A DNA stretch of 45,265 nt from JADKIH01 sp043747595 (GCA_043747595.1 JAYTOX010000063.1:1-45265); one strand, 5' to 3'; positions 1 to 9,036 are shown, counted from the stretch's first letter. The notes: a model not told the origin generated them from the sequence alone. Numbers and translations are program-made.

Positions 1-27
1 TAAAAAATCCCCAGATTTCTCTGAGGA
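1..27 (-). terminator. Rho-independent terminator of tRNA-fMet
   Basis: Read on the minus strand, a hairpin with arms at 27-21 and 14-8 (stem TCCTCAG/CTGGGGA with a wobble) is followed by a run of T (A run at 2-7 on the plus strand). It lies 11 bases past the 3' end of the tRNA. Confidence 0.65.
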
Positions 28-38
28 CTTTTTCTAGG

Positions 39-111
<73 letters not shown>

Positions 112-171
112 CTATATCTTAAATAGCTGACTTTGAATAAAAAAGCTATTTTCTTTTCTTATTTTGGACTG

Positions 172-179
172 CAAAGATA
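172..179 (-). promoter_or_regulatory. -7 box of the tRNA-fMet promoter
   Basis: TATCTTTG on the minus strand matches the Bacteroidota -7 consensus TAnnTTTG exactly and would place the start of transcription about 55 bases before the tRNA. The -33 element is weak (TTTA about 20 bases upstream). Confidence 0.5.
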
Positions 180-225
180 TAATTCGTTCTTTTACTTAAC
201 TAAATATCAGAAAATAAATTTTGAA

Positions 226-1104
226 ATGACGCATAAAGCAGGATTTGTAGGGATTATCGGAAAACCGAATGTAGGAAAATCGACTTTAATGAACCGGCTC
301 GTTGGTGAGCAGTTATCGATCGTAACACCAAAAGCCCAAACGACAAGACATCGTATTAAAGGAATATTGAACGCGGAAGACTATCAGATTGTATTCTCCG
401 ACACACCCGGAATTCTCGATCCAGCTTATTTGCTGCAGGAGAAAATGATGGAATTCGTAAAAGCTTCGTTGGAAGATTCAGATCTCGTTCTGTTTATCAC
501 CGACAATAGCGAGGCATATATGGAGGATGAAATTGTGAATCGATTGAAAGCAATTAAAGTTCCTCTCTTTATCATTATCAATAAAGTCGATCTTTCTTCT
601 CAAGAGGAAGTAAATAAATTAGTTCATGGCTGGAAGAAAAAAGTTGAGCCTACCGGTGTAATCCCTGTGTCAGCAACACAAAAATTCAATATCGAGAAGA
701 TCACTGAAACTATTTTGTCGATACTTCCGGAAGGACCACCATTTTTTCCGAAAGAACAATTGAGTGATGCGAATGAGCGTTTCTTTGTAAGCGAAATTAT
801 TCGTGAGAAAATTTTTATGCATTATCAACAAGAGATTCCATATTCAGCAGAAGTAGGTGTTGAGTCCTACAAAGAAGAAAATAAGATCGTAAAAATTTCG
901 GCAGTTATTTTTGTCGAAAGAGATTCTCAGAAAGGTATTATCATAGGAAGAAAGGGAGAAGGAATTAAACGAATAGGCACAGAAGCTCGCCATGACATCG
1001 AAAAGGCAATAGGAAAAAAAGTTTTCCTCGAGCTTTTTGTGAAAGTTGAAAAAGAATGGCGGAAAAATGAAAACAAATTACGTCGTTTTGGTTATTCAAT
1101 TTAA
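226..1104 (+). CDS. era: GTPase Era, 30S ribosome assembly factor
   Basis: Era binds GTP and the 3' end of 16S rRNA during small-subunit maturation. The 292-residue product has the P-loop GKPNVGKST at 12-20, switch I QTTRHRI near 38-44, DTPG at 59-62 and NKVD at 119-122, then a C-terminal KH domain with a GRKGEG loop near 240. The open frame extends upstream to a TTG at 133, but the family normally begins just before the first beta strand, so the ATG at 226 is chosen. The next gene starts two bases after the stop, which suggests cotranscription. A TAAATTTTG sequence, close to the -7 consensus, ends three bases before the ATG. Confidence 0.95.
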   Translation: MTHKAGFVGIIGKPNVGKSTLMNRLVGEQLSIVTPKAQTTRHRIKGILNAEDYQIVFSDTPGILDPAYLLQEKMMEFVKASLEDSDLVLFITDNSEAYMEDEIVNRLKAIKVPLFIIINKVDLSSQEEVNKLVHGWKKKVEPTGVIPVSATQKFNIEKITETILSILPEGPPFFPKEQLSDANERFFVSEIIREKIFMHYQQEIPYSAEVGVESYKEENKIVKISAVIFVERDSQKGIIIGRKGEGIKRIGTEARHDIEKAIGKKVFLELFVKVEKEWRKNENKLRRFGYSI

Positions 1105-1106
1105 CA

Positions 1107-3509
1107 ATGAAATTTATTAAACGTTTTTTTTATTTTCTGCTTGTACTGGTAATCATACTTGCGTTTTCCATTATTGTTTATCTCTTTTTTCAGCGACCTA
1201 AATATTCCGGCACCATAAAGATTTCGGGAATTGATGCTCCTGTAACAACCTATTTCGACCCGTATGGCATTCCACATATCTATGCCGACAAAGAAGAAGA
1301 TGCTTATCAGGTATTAGGTTATATTCATGCACAAGAACGATTGTTTCAAATTGAATTAATTCGCAGAGTAAGTGCAGGAAGATTGTCGGAAGTTTTCGGA
1401 AATAAAACATTGGAGGTCGATAAATTTTTCCGAACAATAGGAATGAATCAGCATGCGGAAAAATCGGCGGCAGTGTTTATGAATGGACCTGATTCGCAAT
1501 GCAAAAAAGACGCGATTGCATATCTCGCCGGTTTGAATAATTATATTTCGAAAGGCAAACGTAAGCTTGAGTTTGCTTTACTCGGTATTCCGAGCGAACA
1601 ATACACGATGAAAGATCTTTTCTTAGTAGTTGATTATATGTCGTTCAATTTTCAAATGGGATTTCGTACCGATCCTGTCTTGACACGAATAAAAAATAAT
1701 TTAGGAAGTAATTATTTGTCAGATATTTTAAAAGACGATCCTGAAAAGGATACTACTTCTATTGACGATTCAATACCTCAGCCAATGATTTCACAAAGTG
1801 ATTTCATGAAAGTCTTAGATGAAATGTTGCCGGTAAAAATTTGGTCAGGCAGTAATTCGTACGCACTTTCAGGAACAAGAACCGTTTCAGGAAAGCCATT
1901 GTTAGAGAATGATACACACATCGGAGTTCAGCAACCTGCAGTTTGGTACGAGGCTTATCTGGAAGCAGGAACCTTTCACTTTTATGGAAATTTTCTAGCA
2001 GGATTTCCTTTTGCGCCTATAGGCCATACGCTTCAACACGGTTGGGGTGTAACGATGTTGGAGAATGACGATCTCGATTTTTTCAAAGAAGTTACAGATT
2101 CCAAAGATTCATCGCTTGTATTAACGAACGATCATTGGGAGAAAATTACTTCTCATGACGAAAAAATTCACGTGAAAGACAGTGCAAGTGTTACAATCAA
2201 ATGTCGCTATACACATCATGGTCCAATTGTTAGTGATGTAATGGCCGATGTAAAAGAAATGACTAAAACGCCGATAAGTATTTGTTGGACTTTTTTAAAT
2301 TTCAATTCGAATTTGATGGAAGTAACATGGCAGATGGCACATTCAAAAGATCTGGCGGAATTTAAAGATGCGGTATCTCAGATTGCTGCTCCAGGATTGA
2401 ATGTGGTTTATGCCGATACTTCCAATAACATTGCATGGTACACAGCGGCTAAGTTTGCGATCAGACCACCACGTACCAATGCAACACTTATACTTGATGG
2501 AAGTGGAGCACATGATTGGCAAGGTTATTACAGTTTCGAAAGTAATCCACATGAAGAAAATCCTGAATTGGGTTTTGTTCTTTCTTGTAACAACGATCCG
2601 CAAGCTGACACTACCACAAATTTTCCCGGTTATTATGTGCCACTCGATCGTTATCACAGACTAAGGAGTTTGCTGTTTACTAAAAGTAAATTTACACGTG
2701 AAGATTTAGAGACAATAACCATTGATGTTAAAAATCCTCTTGCGGCAGAAATTGGAAGAACGATGATCGATCATTTGTCGGGCGTGTCAATCGTGAAATC
2801 ACAAATCCACGAGCGCGCCAGTAATATTCTGAAATATTGGAACGGCGACCATTCTCTTTCTGACGTAGCTCCTGTAATCTATTACAAATTTTTATTTCAT
2901 TTTTTGCAAATGAGTATAGAAGATGAGTTAGGCGAAAAAGATTTTACCATGTTTCTAAAAACGCATTCAGAAAAACAAATGCTTCCTTCCTTTTTTAAAA
3001 ATGATAGTTCTATTTGGTGGGATAATATTAAAACGGTTGAGACCAAAGAATCTGAGAATAATATTGCTGAAGCGGCGTTTGATACAACGATTAGCGAGTT
3101 AGTAGCTCAATTGGGGTATGATCCTGATAAATGGACGTGGAACAAAGTACACACAATTGAATTTGAACATCCAATTGGCAAACAGAAGCCATTCGATAAA
3201 GTGTTTAACGTTGGTCCGTTTCAGGAAATGGGCGGAATTGAAACGGTAAACAATCAGAGTTTCGATTTAAATAGTAGCGGGCTTTACAAAGTAAATCTTG
3301 GTCCGGCATTGAGAAGAGTTCTAGATTTCGCTGACGCTGAAAATTCGTATAGTATTAATCCGAGTGGGCAGTCAGGGAATTTTATTAGTAAGCATTATAG
3401 GGATCAAGCTAAATTATATGTAGCCGGAAAGTATAGAAAAGAGATGATGAATAAAGTTGAAATAATTAAAAAGAGTAAAGATGTTTTAATTTTTCAACCG
3501 GCGAATTGA
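1107..3509 (+). CDS. Penicillin acylase family (Ntn hydrolase) protein
   Basis: An 800-residue member of the penicillin/acyl-homoserine-lactone acylase family, which are N-terminal-nucleophile amidohydrolases that self-cleave. An N-terminal hydrophobic segment (about 5-28) would export or anchor it. The alpha part carries the typical DPYGIPHIYA and GYIHAQERLFQ motifs (about 51-81). The likely autoprocessing site is WSGSNSYALSG, which would make Ser249 the nucleophile at the head of the beta chain. The length fits the family. Substrate cannot be told from sequence; in Bacteroidota these are usually annotated only by family. The start lies two bases after the era stop. Confidence 0.88.
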   Translation: MKFIKRFFYFLLVLVIILAFSIIVYLFFQRPKYSGTIKISGIDAPVTTYFDPYGIPHIYADKEEDAYQVLGYIHAQERLFQIELIRRVSAGRLSEVFGNKTLEVDKFFRTIGMNQHAEKSAAVFMNGPDSQCKKDAIAYLAGLNNYISKGKRKLEFALLGIPSEQYTMKDLFLVVDYMSFNFQMGFRTDPVLTRIKNNLGSNYLSDILKDDPEKDTTSIDDSIPQPMISQSDFMKVLDEMLPVKIWSGSNSYALSGTRTVSGKPLLENDTHIGVQQPAVWYEAYLEAGTFHFYGNFLAGFPFAPIGHTLQHGWGVTMLENDDLDFFKEVTDSKDSSLVLTNDHWEKITSHDEKIHVKDSASVTIKCRYTHHGPIVSDVMADVKEMTKTPISICWTFLNFNSNLMEVTWQMAHSKDLAEFKDAVSQIAAPGLNVVYADTSNNIAWYTAAKFAIRPPRTNATLILDGSGAHDWQGYYSFESNPHEENPELGFVLSCNNDPQADTTTNFPGYYVPLDRYHRLRSLLFTKSKFTREDLETITIDVKNPLAAEIGRTMIDHLSGVSIVKSQIHERASNILKYWNGDHSLSDVAPVIYYKFLFHFLQMSIEDELGEKDFTMFLKTHSEKQMLPSFFKNDSSIWWDNIKTVETKESENNIAEAAFDTTISELVAQLGYDPDKWTWNKVHTIEFEHPIGKQKPFDKVFNVGPFQEMGGIETVNNQSFDLNSSGLYKVNLGPALRRVLDFADAENSYSINPSGQSGNFISKHYRDQAKLYVAGKYRKEMMNKVEIIKKSKDVLIFQPAN

Positions 3510-3561
3510 TTTTATTATTCAGTGTTTAGATAAAGTAAATAATTAATTTCGAAAAATTAAA

Positions 3562-5034
3562 ATGATGAATAAGAAATTGCAACTTCTTTTTTGCTTGTTT
3601 AGCATAGCACTTTATTCGACAGCGCAAGAAAGTTTTTATATTGGAGGTACTTTGCCGCCAACAGCAGAAAAGACAGTAGAGCTTCAGTTCGATAAAAACC
3701 ATCTTGGAAAAAGAATTATTTCTCAGAAATCTGCGATTTCAAATGGAAGCTTTCAATTTAAAATTGTTACCGACAAAAACCAAATTGTTCAACTGGCGAA
3801 TCCTGAATTTCGTTTACCGCTCTATGTAAATCCGGGCGACAGTTTAGTCTTGAATTATCAGAAGGCTCCTAGTATTTCAATTCAGCTTTCAGGAAAAGGT
3901 TCGCTGGAAAATAATTTTTTACAGCTGTTTACAAAAAAGTTTTCTGACGATTTCAATGACTCAATTTCAGATGCAAGTTCATTGACATTGACAATTGATG
4001 CATTTGAAGAAAAAATATTTTCAAGTAGAAAAGCGCAAATGGATTTTCTAAAAAGATATGCTGGCTACAATGAATTTAATTCGCGCTTTAAAGTTTTTGT
4101 GGAAGACATGGTAGCTTATCGTTATTGGAAAGAGTTGCTCGCTTTTCCAATCGTGAATGCAAACAAAAGTACAACGATTCTTAAGGTGAATCCAATTCCG
4201 GAAATCATGCTTGAAAATTTTTCCAAAGTTAAAGTTGATAATTCATCGTCTCTTATCATAGATACTTATCGTGATTTCTTAAAATATTATATTATTTATG
4301 AAACCTCGAAAGCAAATGGCTTCAATAAATTTACCGATTATTCTATTTCTGCAGAGCGAAAAACATCGGTAGCGAGAGAAAAGCTAAGTGGAGAAGTTTT
4401 GGCTTATTGGATGAGCAAATTTTTAATTGATGAATGCGAACATGTATCGCCGTATATGAGTAAAAAAATATTTTTGTCGCTGCAAGATTTTGATAAAGAT
4501 AAAAGCTATCAACAAATAGTAATGGATGTTTGCGGCGCAAGGATCAACGATCGGACGAGTACGGCAAAACCTGCAGACAAAGTTCAAGAAAAATCGAGAG
4601 GTGATGCATTTTCTGATTTAGATTTAACAACGATCGATGGCAAGCCGTTTTCGTTATCGTCACTTAAAGGAAAAGTAGTTTACATCGATTATTGGGCAAG
4701 CTGGTGTGGACCATGCAGAGGGATGATGCCATTTTCTAAACAACTGCACGAGAATCTATCAGAAAAAGAAAAAAAATCGATCGTGTTTTTGTATGTTTCA
4801 ATTGATGCCGATAAAGAAGCATGGAAAAAAGCGATGATAGATATGGGGATGGAAGGTACAATGGTTATATCTCCGGGAAATTGGAATTCTAACGTCTGTA
4901 AATTTTTTCAAATTGGAAGTATTCCTCGATACATGATCATGAATAAAAAAGGGGAGATCGTTGACTTCAATGCCAAACGTCCAATGGACCCTGCACTTCT
5001 CGATCAGTTAAGAGAACAGATGAATGCTAATTGA
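3562..5034 (+). CDS. TlpA-like thiol-disulfide oxidoreductase, exported
   Basis: A 490-residue protein with a signal peptide (about 1-21), a long N-terminal region resembling the DUF4369-type beta domain seen before thioredoxin domains in Bacteroidota, and a C-terminal thioredoxin/AhpC-TSA domain (about 345-485). The redox motif is WCGPC, with cysteines at 382 and 385, and the cis-proline loop is probably GSIPRY. It would act in the periplasm, reducing or rearranging disulfides, possibly in cytochrome maturation, but no client is encoded nearby. It follows the acylase gene by 52 bases on the same strand. Confidence 0.85.
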   Translation: MMNKKLQLLFCLFSIALYSTAQESFYIGGTLPPTAEKTVELQFDKNHLGKRIISQKSAISNGSFQFKIVTDKNQIVQLANPEFRLPLYVNPGDSLVLNYQKAPSISIQLSGKGSLENNFLQLFTKKFSDDFNDSISDASSLTLTIDAFEEKIFSSRKAQMDFLKRYAGYNEFNSRFKVFVEDMVAYRYWKELLAFPIVNANKSTTILKVNPIPEIMLENFSKVKVDNSSSLIIDTYRDFLKYYIIYETSKANGFNKFTDYSISAERKTSVAREKLSGEVLAYWMSKFLIDECEHVSPYMSKKIFLSLQDFDKDKSYQQIVMDVCGARINDRTSTAKPADKVQEKSRGDAFSDLDLTTIDGKPFSLSSLKGKVVYIDYWASWCGPCRGMMPFSKQLHENLSEKEKKSIVFLYVSIDADKEAWKKAMIDMGMEGTMVISPGNWNSNVCKFFQIGSIPRYMIMNKKGEIVDFNAKRPMDPALLDQLREQMNAN

Positions 5035-5293
5035 TAATTGACTCAAGATAATTAACAGTTGACAATTCTTAAGAGGAGTTGACAAGTTTAATCGAAACAA
5101 TCTAACGTTTTATAATTTGCCAACCAATCGCGCAGGTTTTCTCAATTTTTTTATTCTTATTCAGTTCATTATTCTCGCCATCAATTCCACGTTCTGATTT
5201 TTCTTAATTCTTAATTCTTAATTCTTAATTCTTAATTCTTAATTCTTAGTATCATTTTTTATTCACCAATTACTACTTACCACTCACAAAAAA
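5035..5293. repeat. Intergenic repeats including a 7-bp tandem array
   Basis: This 259-base noncoding stretch starts with degenerate AATTGATAATTGAC phrases (5030-5075). It also holds seven head-to-tail copies of TTCTTAA (5201-5249, last copy TTCTTAG) and an 18-base TTACTACTTACCACTCAC segment (5270-5287) related to the terminator arms that follow. I see no gene in it. Confidence 0.85.
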
Positions 5294-5343
5294 AGTGAGT
5301 AGTAAAGGATGAAAAAATGCTCATCGCTTACTACTCACTTTTT
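5294..5343. terminator. Bidirectional terminator between tlpA-like gene and metK
   Basis: Perfect 12-base arms AGTGAGTAGTAA (5294-5305) and TTACTACTCACT (5328-5339) enclose a 22-base loop. A T run follows on the plus strand (5339-5343) and a longer one on the minus strand (A run at 5288-5294), so it can serve both converging genes. Confidence 0.6.
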
Positions 5344-5355
5344 ACTAAATTTAAA

Positions 5356-6678
5356 TTAAACTAATTCTAGCTGTGTAGCAACTTTCGAAGTCTTTGCTTT
5401 TTGAGGAGTCGACTTTTTAGCAGCGCCACTTTTGAATGCAGCTTGTAATTTTCCTACATAATCTAATTCTTCCCAAGGGAATAATTTTACTTTAATACGT
5501 TTTTCGTTTTTCTTGCCTTTGTTGAAGATCTTCTCTTTCGTTTCCGGTTTACGTCCCATGTGGCCATAAGCAGCGGTCTCTAGATAGATTGGTGTACGAA
5601 GATTGAATCGTTTTTCGATTGCATAAGGACGCATATCAAAAATCTGTTCTACTTTCTTTGCAATCTCGCCATCACTCATATCAACTTTTGCAGTACCATA
5701 GGTGTTTACATACAATCCAACCGGCTGAGCTACTCCAATTGCATAAGCAACTTGAACGAGTACTTCATCGCAAATTCCTGCAGCAACTAAATTCTTTGCA
5801 ATATGACGTGTTGCATAAGCAGCAGAACGATCAACTTTTGAAGGATCTTTACCTGAGAATGCGCCACCACCGTGAGCACCTTTTCCACCGTACGTATCAA
5901 CGATGATCTTGCGACCTGTAAGTCCTGTATCGCCGTGTGGTCCACCGATCACAAATTTACCTGTTGGATTAACATGGTATTTTATTTTATCGTTGAACAT
6001 TACCTGCACACGCTTAGGAAGTTTTTTCATAATACGTGGAATCAATACATTGATAACATCGTCTTTGATCTGCTTAAGCATGACAGCATCTTTGGCGAAG
6101 TCGTCGTGTTGAGTAGAGATTACGATCGTGTCGATGCGAATCGGCTGATGATTATCGTTGTATTCAATTGTTACCTGAGATTTTGCATCAGGGCGAAGGT
6201 ATTTCATTTGCTTTCCTTCTCTGCGAATAACAGCCAACTCTTTCAAAAGTAAGTGAGCTAATTCTAAAGGAAGGGGCATGAAATTATCAGTTTCGCGACA
6301 AGCGTAACCGAACATCATTCCTTGATCGCCTGCACCTTGTTTCCATGGATCAGTTTTTTCAACACCACGATTAATGTCGGCCGATTGCTCATGAATAGCA
6401 GATAAAATTCCGCAAGAGTCAGCTTCAAACATGTATTCGCTGCGAGTGTAACCGATTTTACGGATCACCTCACGGGCAATTTCTTGTACATCAAGATAAG
6501 CAGATGATTTCACTTCACCGCCAAGAACAACTTGGCCGGTAGTTACTAGCGTTTCGCAGGCAACTTTAGAAGTGGCATCGTAAGCTAAAAAATGATCGAT
6601 AAGCGCGTCAGATATCTGATCGGCAATCTTGTCCGGATGACCTTCGGAAACAGATTCTGAAGTAAACAAATAAGACAT
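5356..6678 (-). CDS. metK: S-adenosylmethionine synthase
   Basis: MetK makes S-adenosylmethionine from methionine and ATP in the cytoplasm. The 440-residue product shows the signature motifs GHPDK (13-17), GAGDQG (115-120) and the glycine-rich GGGAFSGKD loop (270-278). It is longer than the roughly 385-residue enterobacterial enzyme: an insertion rich in lysine (about 375-390) and a basic tail after AAFKSG make up the difference, as is usual for Bacteroidota. A candidate SAM-II riboswitch and a consensus -7 box lie upstream, so feedback control by its own product is likely. Confidence 0.97.
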   Translation of the reverse strand: MSYLFTSESVSEGHPDKIADQISDALIDHFLAYDATSKVACETLVTTGQVVLGGEVKSSAYLDVQEIAREVIRKIGYTRSEYMFEADSCGILSAIHEQSADINRGVEKTDPWKQGAGDQGMMFGYACRETDNFMPLPLELAHLLLKELAVIRREGKQMKYLRPDAKSQVTIEYNDNHQPIRIDTIVISTQHDDFAKDAVMLKQIKDDVINVLIPRIMKKLPKRVQVMFNDKIKYHVNPTGKFVIGGPHGDTGLTGRKIIVDTYGGKGAHGGGAFSGKDPSKVDRSAAYATRHIAKNLVAAGICDEVLVQVAYAIGVAQPVGLYVNTYGTAKVDMSDGEIAKKVEQIFDMRPYAIEKRFNLRTPIYLETAAYGHMGRKPETKEKIFNKGKKNEKRIKVKLFPWEELDYVGKLQAAFKSGAAKKSTPQKAKTSKVATQLELV

Positions 6679-6743
6679 AGTTCTTTTAAAAGATTTTTGG
6701 TTAACTAATATGTTTCAGGGATCGGGGCAAAGAAGAATAAAAT

Positions 6744-6806
6744 TGCCTTAGCGTTTTTTTACCGTGGTTGCAATATTGCCATGAAGCAATCAAATCCTTC
6801 CACCTA
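6744..6806 (-). promoter_or_regulatory. Candidate SAM-II riboswitch in the metK leader
   Basis: On the minus strand the leader reads GTGG (6803-6800), GATTTG (6796-6791), a 5-bp hairpin ATTGC/GCAAT (6790-6786 with 6779-6775), TTGCAACCAC (6773-6764), an A-rich stretch and CGCTAAGGC (6753-6745). The order GATTTG, hairpin, TTGCAnCCACG, A-rich loop, GCTAA is the conserved core of the SAM-II (metA) pseudoknot aptamer as I know it. GTGG can pair with CCAC as P1. Compared with that consensus, there are extra bases between GTGG and GATTTG. The element begins at the predicted transcript start and ends 66 bases before the metK ATG. Confidence 0.65.
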
Positions 6807-6812
6807 TGTGTG

Positions 6813-6820
6813 CAAAATTA
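6813..6820 (-). promoter_or_regulatory. -7 box of the metK promoter
   Basis: TAATTTTG on the minus strand matches TAnnTTTG. It sits 7 bases upstream of the candidate riboswitch, so the RNA would start with the aptamer. No clear TTTG is seen at -33. Confidence 0.55.
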
Positions 6821-6886
6821 TAAAAATATCTATCTGTAAATACACTTGAACCGATTTTTTTTCCTTCTATCAAAAAGGCTGATTTA

Positions 6887-7972
6887 TCAGTAGTTTTGAC
6901 CATTATAAAACACCGTTGTCGTATTATTTCCAACTTCGTATTTAAGCACATTGCCAATCAGTGTATAGCTATTAATCAGTTCATAGCTCACATTGTAAAT
7001 TTTTCCTTTCAAAAAAAGCATCAGCCGACCGCTTTCATTCACCCAGGCAATGCCGTCGTTTCCGAGTTTGTAATTGGTCGGGGTACGATTCTGAAGTAAA
7101 GTGGTTGTGCCTTTATAATATATATTAAACGAATTATTATAAGTATAAACGATTACATTTCCCTTCACATCAAAAAAATCGGGACGATCAGATAATACCT
7201 TAGTCGTTGATCCATTATCGAAAATTCGAAAGTTGCCGGTAAGGTCTACATAAGCCATAATTGCAAAACCAACTTTGAAAGAATCGGGGGCAAACGTTTC
7301 TACTTGCGCTGTATCGCCATAATAAAACAAATGAAATTGCTGTGTGTAGCCATCTACATACGCAACAAGATCTCTTCCGGCTTCAAATTTCAGAGGTGCA
7401 ATGTTATCGAGATTATGAATCTCCCCATGATAAAAAACATTGAAATAATTCGATTGATTCACCCACGCAAGTGTATTCGATCCAACTTTTATGGCTTTTG
7501 GTTTGTCTAGAAAAGAATCTTCTAAGTCGGCTACTTTGCCATTATAAAAAACATTGAAGGTGTTCTTCGAGTCATCAAAATAGGCAAGGATACTATCATT
7601 CACTGTCATAATGCTTGTGTAATAACAGAGCGTTTTTTTTGAACCTTGATCAAAGGTGTAAAGTACATTCCCCACTCTGAAAGCAACAATATAATCTGTT
7701 ACATAGTAAGAGAAATCAGCTGCGTTTAATAAATTATAAGTTTGACCGTCGATATAAATTTTGAAATCGTTTTTATTATCGATGTAAGCAATTGCTTTAC
7801 CGCCGTACTTATAGCTTTTTACCGGCAAATATTCCAACTGACGAATAAGCCCACCTTCAAATGCTTGTAGATTGCCTCTATAATCGGTGTATGCTGTAAT
7901 ATTTTGTCCTAAACCGATTTTAGGTATTCCACACAAAGCAATAAAAAAGAAGATAAGAAGCCGTTTGATCAT
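6887..7972 (-). CDS. Exported repeat protein of unknown function, gldA operon
   Basis: I do not recognise a family. The 361-residue product has a signal peptide (about 1-22) and is then made of roughly eight degenerate units of about 35-40 residues. The core of a unit reads like (A)Y(V/I)D followed by F-(K/N/H)-(V/I/L)-(F/Y)-Y-x-G and later a FKVG-like turn. The periodicity and the alternating hydrophobic strands suggest a beta-propeller or similar all-beta fold. The gene starts five bases after the stop of the gldA-like gene and is very likely translated from the same mRNA. The location would be periplasmic or on the cell surface; there is no type IX sorting domain or lipobox. Confidence 0.7.
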   Translation of the reverse strand: MIKRLLIFFFIALCGIPKIGLGQNITAYTDYRGNLQAFEGGLIRQLEYLPVKSYKYGGKAIAYIDNKNDFKIYIDGQTYNLLNAADFSYYVTDYIVAFRVGNVLYTFDQGSKKTLCYYTSIMTVNDSILAYFDDSKNTFNVFYNGKVADLEDSFLDKPKAIKVGSNTLAWVNQSNYFNVFYHGEIHNLDNIAPLKFEAGRDLVAYVDGYTQQFHLFYYGDTAQVETFAPDSFKVGFAIMAYVDLTGNFRIFDNGSTTKVLSDRPDFFDVKGNVIVYTYNNSFNIYYKGTTTLLQNRTPTNYKLGNDGIAWVNESGRLMLFLKGKIYNVSYELINSYTLIGNVLKYEVGNNTTTVFYNGQNY

Positions 7973-7977
7973 TCTGT

Positions 7978-8883
7978 TTATTTTCGAGTAAGTTCCTGGA
8001 AAATGTCTTCGAGTTTTTGTTCTTCCACATGCATTGATAATACTGTGTAATCGTTAGCAACAGCCCATTTGAAAAGATGACTTCTAGTGTCAATATCATT
8101 TACCTGCAACTTCCATTTTGTGGTACCATTTTGTTCTCCATCAATAACGCCATCAATTTTTTTAAGTTGAGAAAGTGTAATCTCTCTGTCAAATTCAACA
8201 AGCAATAATATTCCGGAAGGATTTTTCTTTTGAAGTACATCTGTATTTTCATTGGCAACAATTTTTCCTTTGTTGATAATGATCACCCGATCGCAGATGG
8301 CTTCTACTTCTTGCATAATGTGTGTAGAAAGTACCACAGTTTTTTCTTTGCCTAAATTTTTTATTAAAGCTCTGATCTCTGTCAACTGATTTGGGTCGAG
8401 TCCTGAAGTTGGTTCGTCGAGAATTAGTACTTTTGGGTCGTGAATTAATGCTTGGGCTAAACCTACACGTTGACGATAGCCTTTAGAAAGCATGCCGATC
8501 TTTTTATTTTGCTCAATAGTAAGTCCGGTAAGTTCAATCAGTTCTTTTATTTTTGATTCTTTATTTCCTTGGTACTTATAAACACTGCAAATGTAATTGA
8601 GGTATTCTTTAACATACATCTCCGGATAAAGTGGATTATGCTCCGGGAGATATCCAACGATTTTCTTTACTTCAATAGGCTGTTCGGTAACATCAAATCC
8701 GCCAACAGTAATTTCGCCGGATGTTTGCGGAATAAAACCGGTAATGATCTTCATCATAGTCGATTTTCCTGCACCATTTGGACCTAAGAAGCCAATGACT
8801 TTTCCGTTTCCAATTTCGAACGAAACATTGTCGAGTGCTTTCTGAGTTCCGTAGTATTTGCTTATATTTTTAACTGAGATCAT
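7978..8883 (-). CDS. gldA: ABC transporter ATPase, GldA-like
   Basis: A 301-residue ATP-binding subunit with Walker A GPNGAGKST (34-42), signature LSKGYRQ (132-138), Walker B LILDEP (153-158) and switch histidine H188. The stretch around YLPEHNPLYPEMYV (79-91) is close to the gliding-motility GldA proteins of Flavobacteriia as I remember them. GldA works with the membrane proteins GldF and GldG, which are not in this window. An in-frame upstream ATG at 8913 lies inside the promoter box, so the ATG at 8883 is preferred. Assignment as GldA rather than another DrrA-like exporter ATPase is probable, not certain. Confidence 0.78.
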   Translation of the reverse strand: MISVKNISKYYGTQKALDNVSFEIGNGKVIGFLGPNGAGKSTMMKIITGFIPQTSGEITVGGFDVTEQPIEVKKIVGYLPEHNPLYPEMYVKEYLNYICSVYKYQGNKESKIKELIELTGLTIEQNKKIGMLSKGYRQRVGLAQALIHDPKVLILDEPTSGLDPNQLTEIRALIKNLGKEKTVVLSTHIMQEVEAICDRVIIINKGKIVANENTDVLQKKNPSGILLLVEFDREITLSQLKKIDGVIDGEQNGTTKWKLQVNDIDTRSHLFKWAVANDYTVLSMHVEEQKLEDIFQELTRK

Positions 8884-8910
8884 TTTATGATGATGAAACT
8901 TTAATTGCGA

Positions 8911-8918
8911 CAAAGGTA
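8911..8918 (-). promoter_or_regulatory. -7 box of the gldA operon promoter
   Basis: TACCTTTG on the minus strand is an exact TAnnTTTG match, giving a leader of about 24 bases before the ATG at 8883. Confidence 0.55.
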
Positions 8919-9036
8919 AAGATTCTATGGTATCGAAGAGTCGAAATAACGATTAATTTGAAAACAGATTGCCCTTGTTCATAGAACTCATTTAATCTTC
9001 AGTTAAAAAGTTGAATTGAGAAAGGAAAAAACAACG

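Noticed and set aside
1198..2664. Antisense and out-of-frame ORFs inside the penicillin acylase gene
   Set aside because: They are shadows of a strongly conserved coding frame and have no protein-like composition.
6744..6806. SAM-I (S-box) riboswitch instead of SAM-II
   Set aside because: AGGTGGAnGGA and GCAACC resemble the S-box, but the downstream GGTGCTAATTCC-like part and a long P1 are missing, while GATTTG, CCACG and GCTAA agree with SAM-II.
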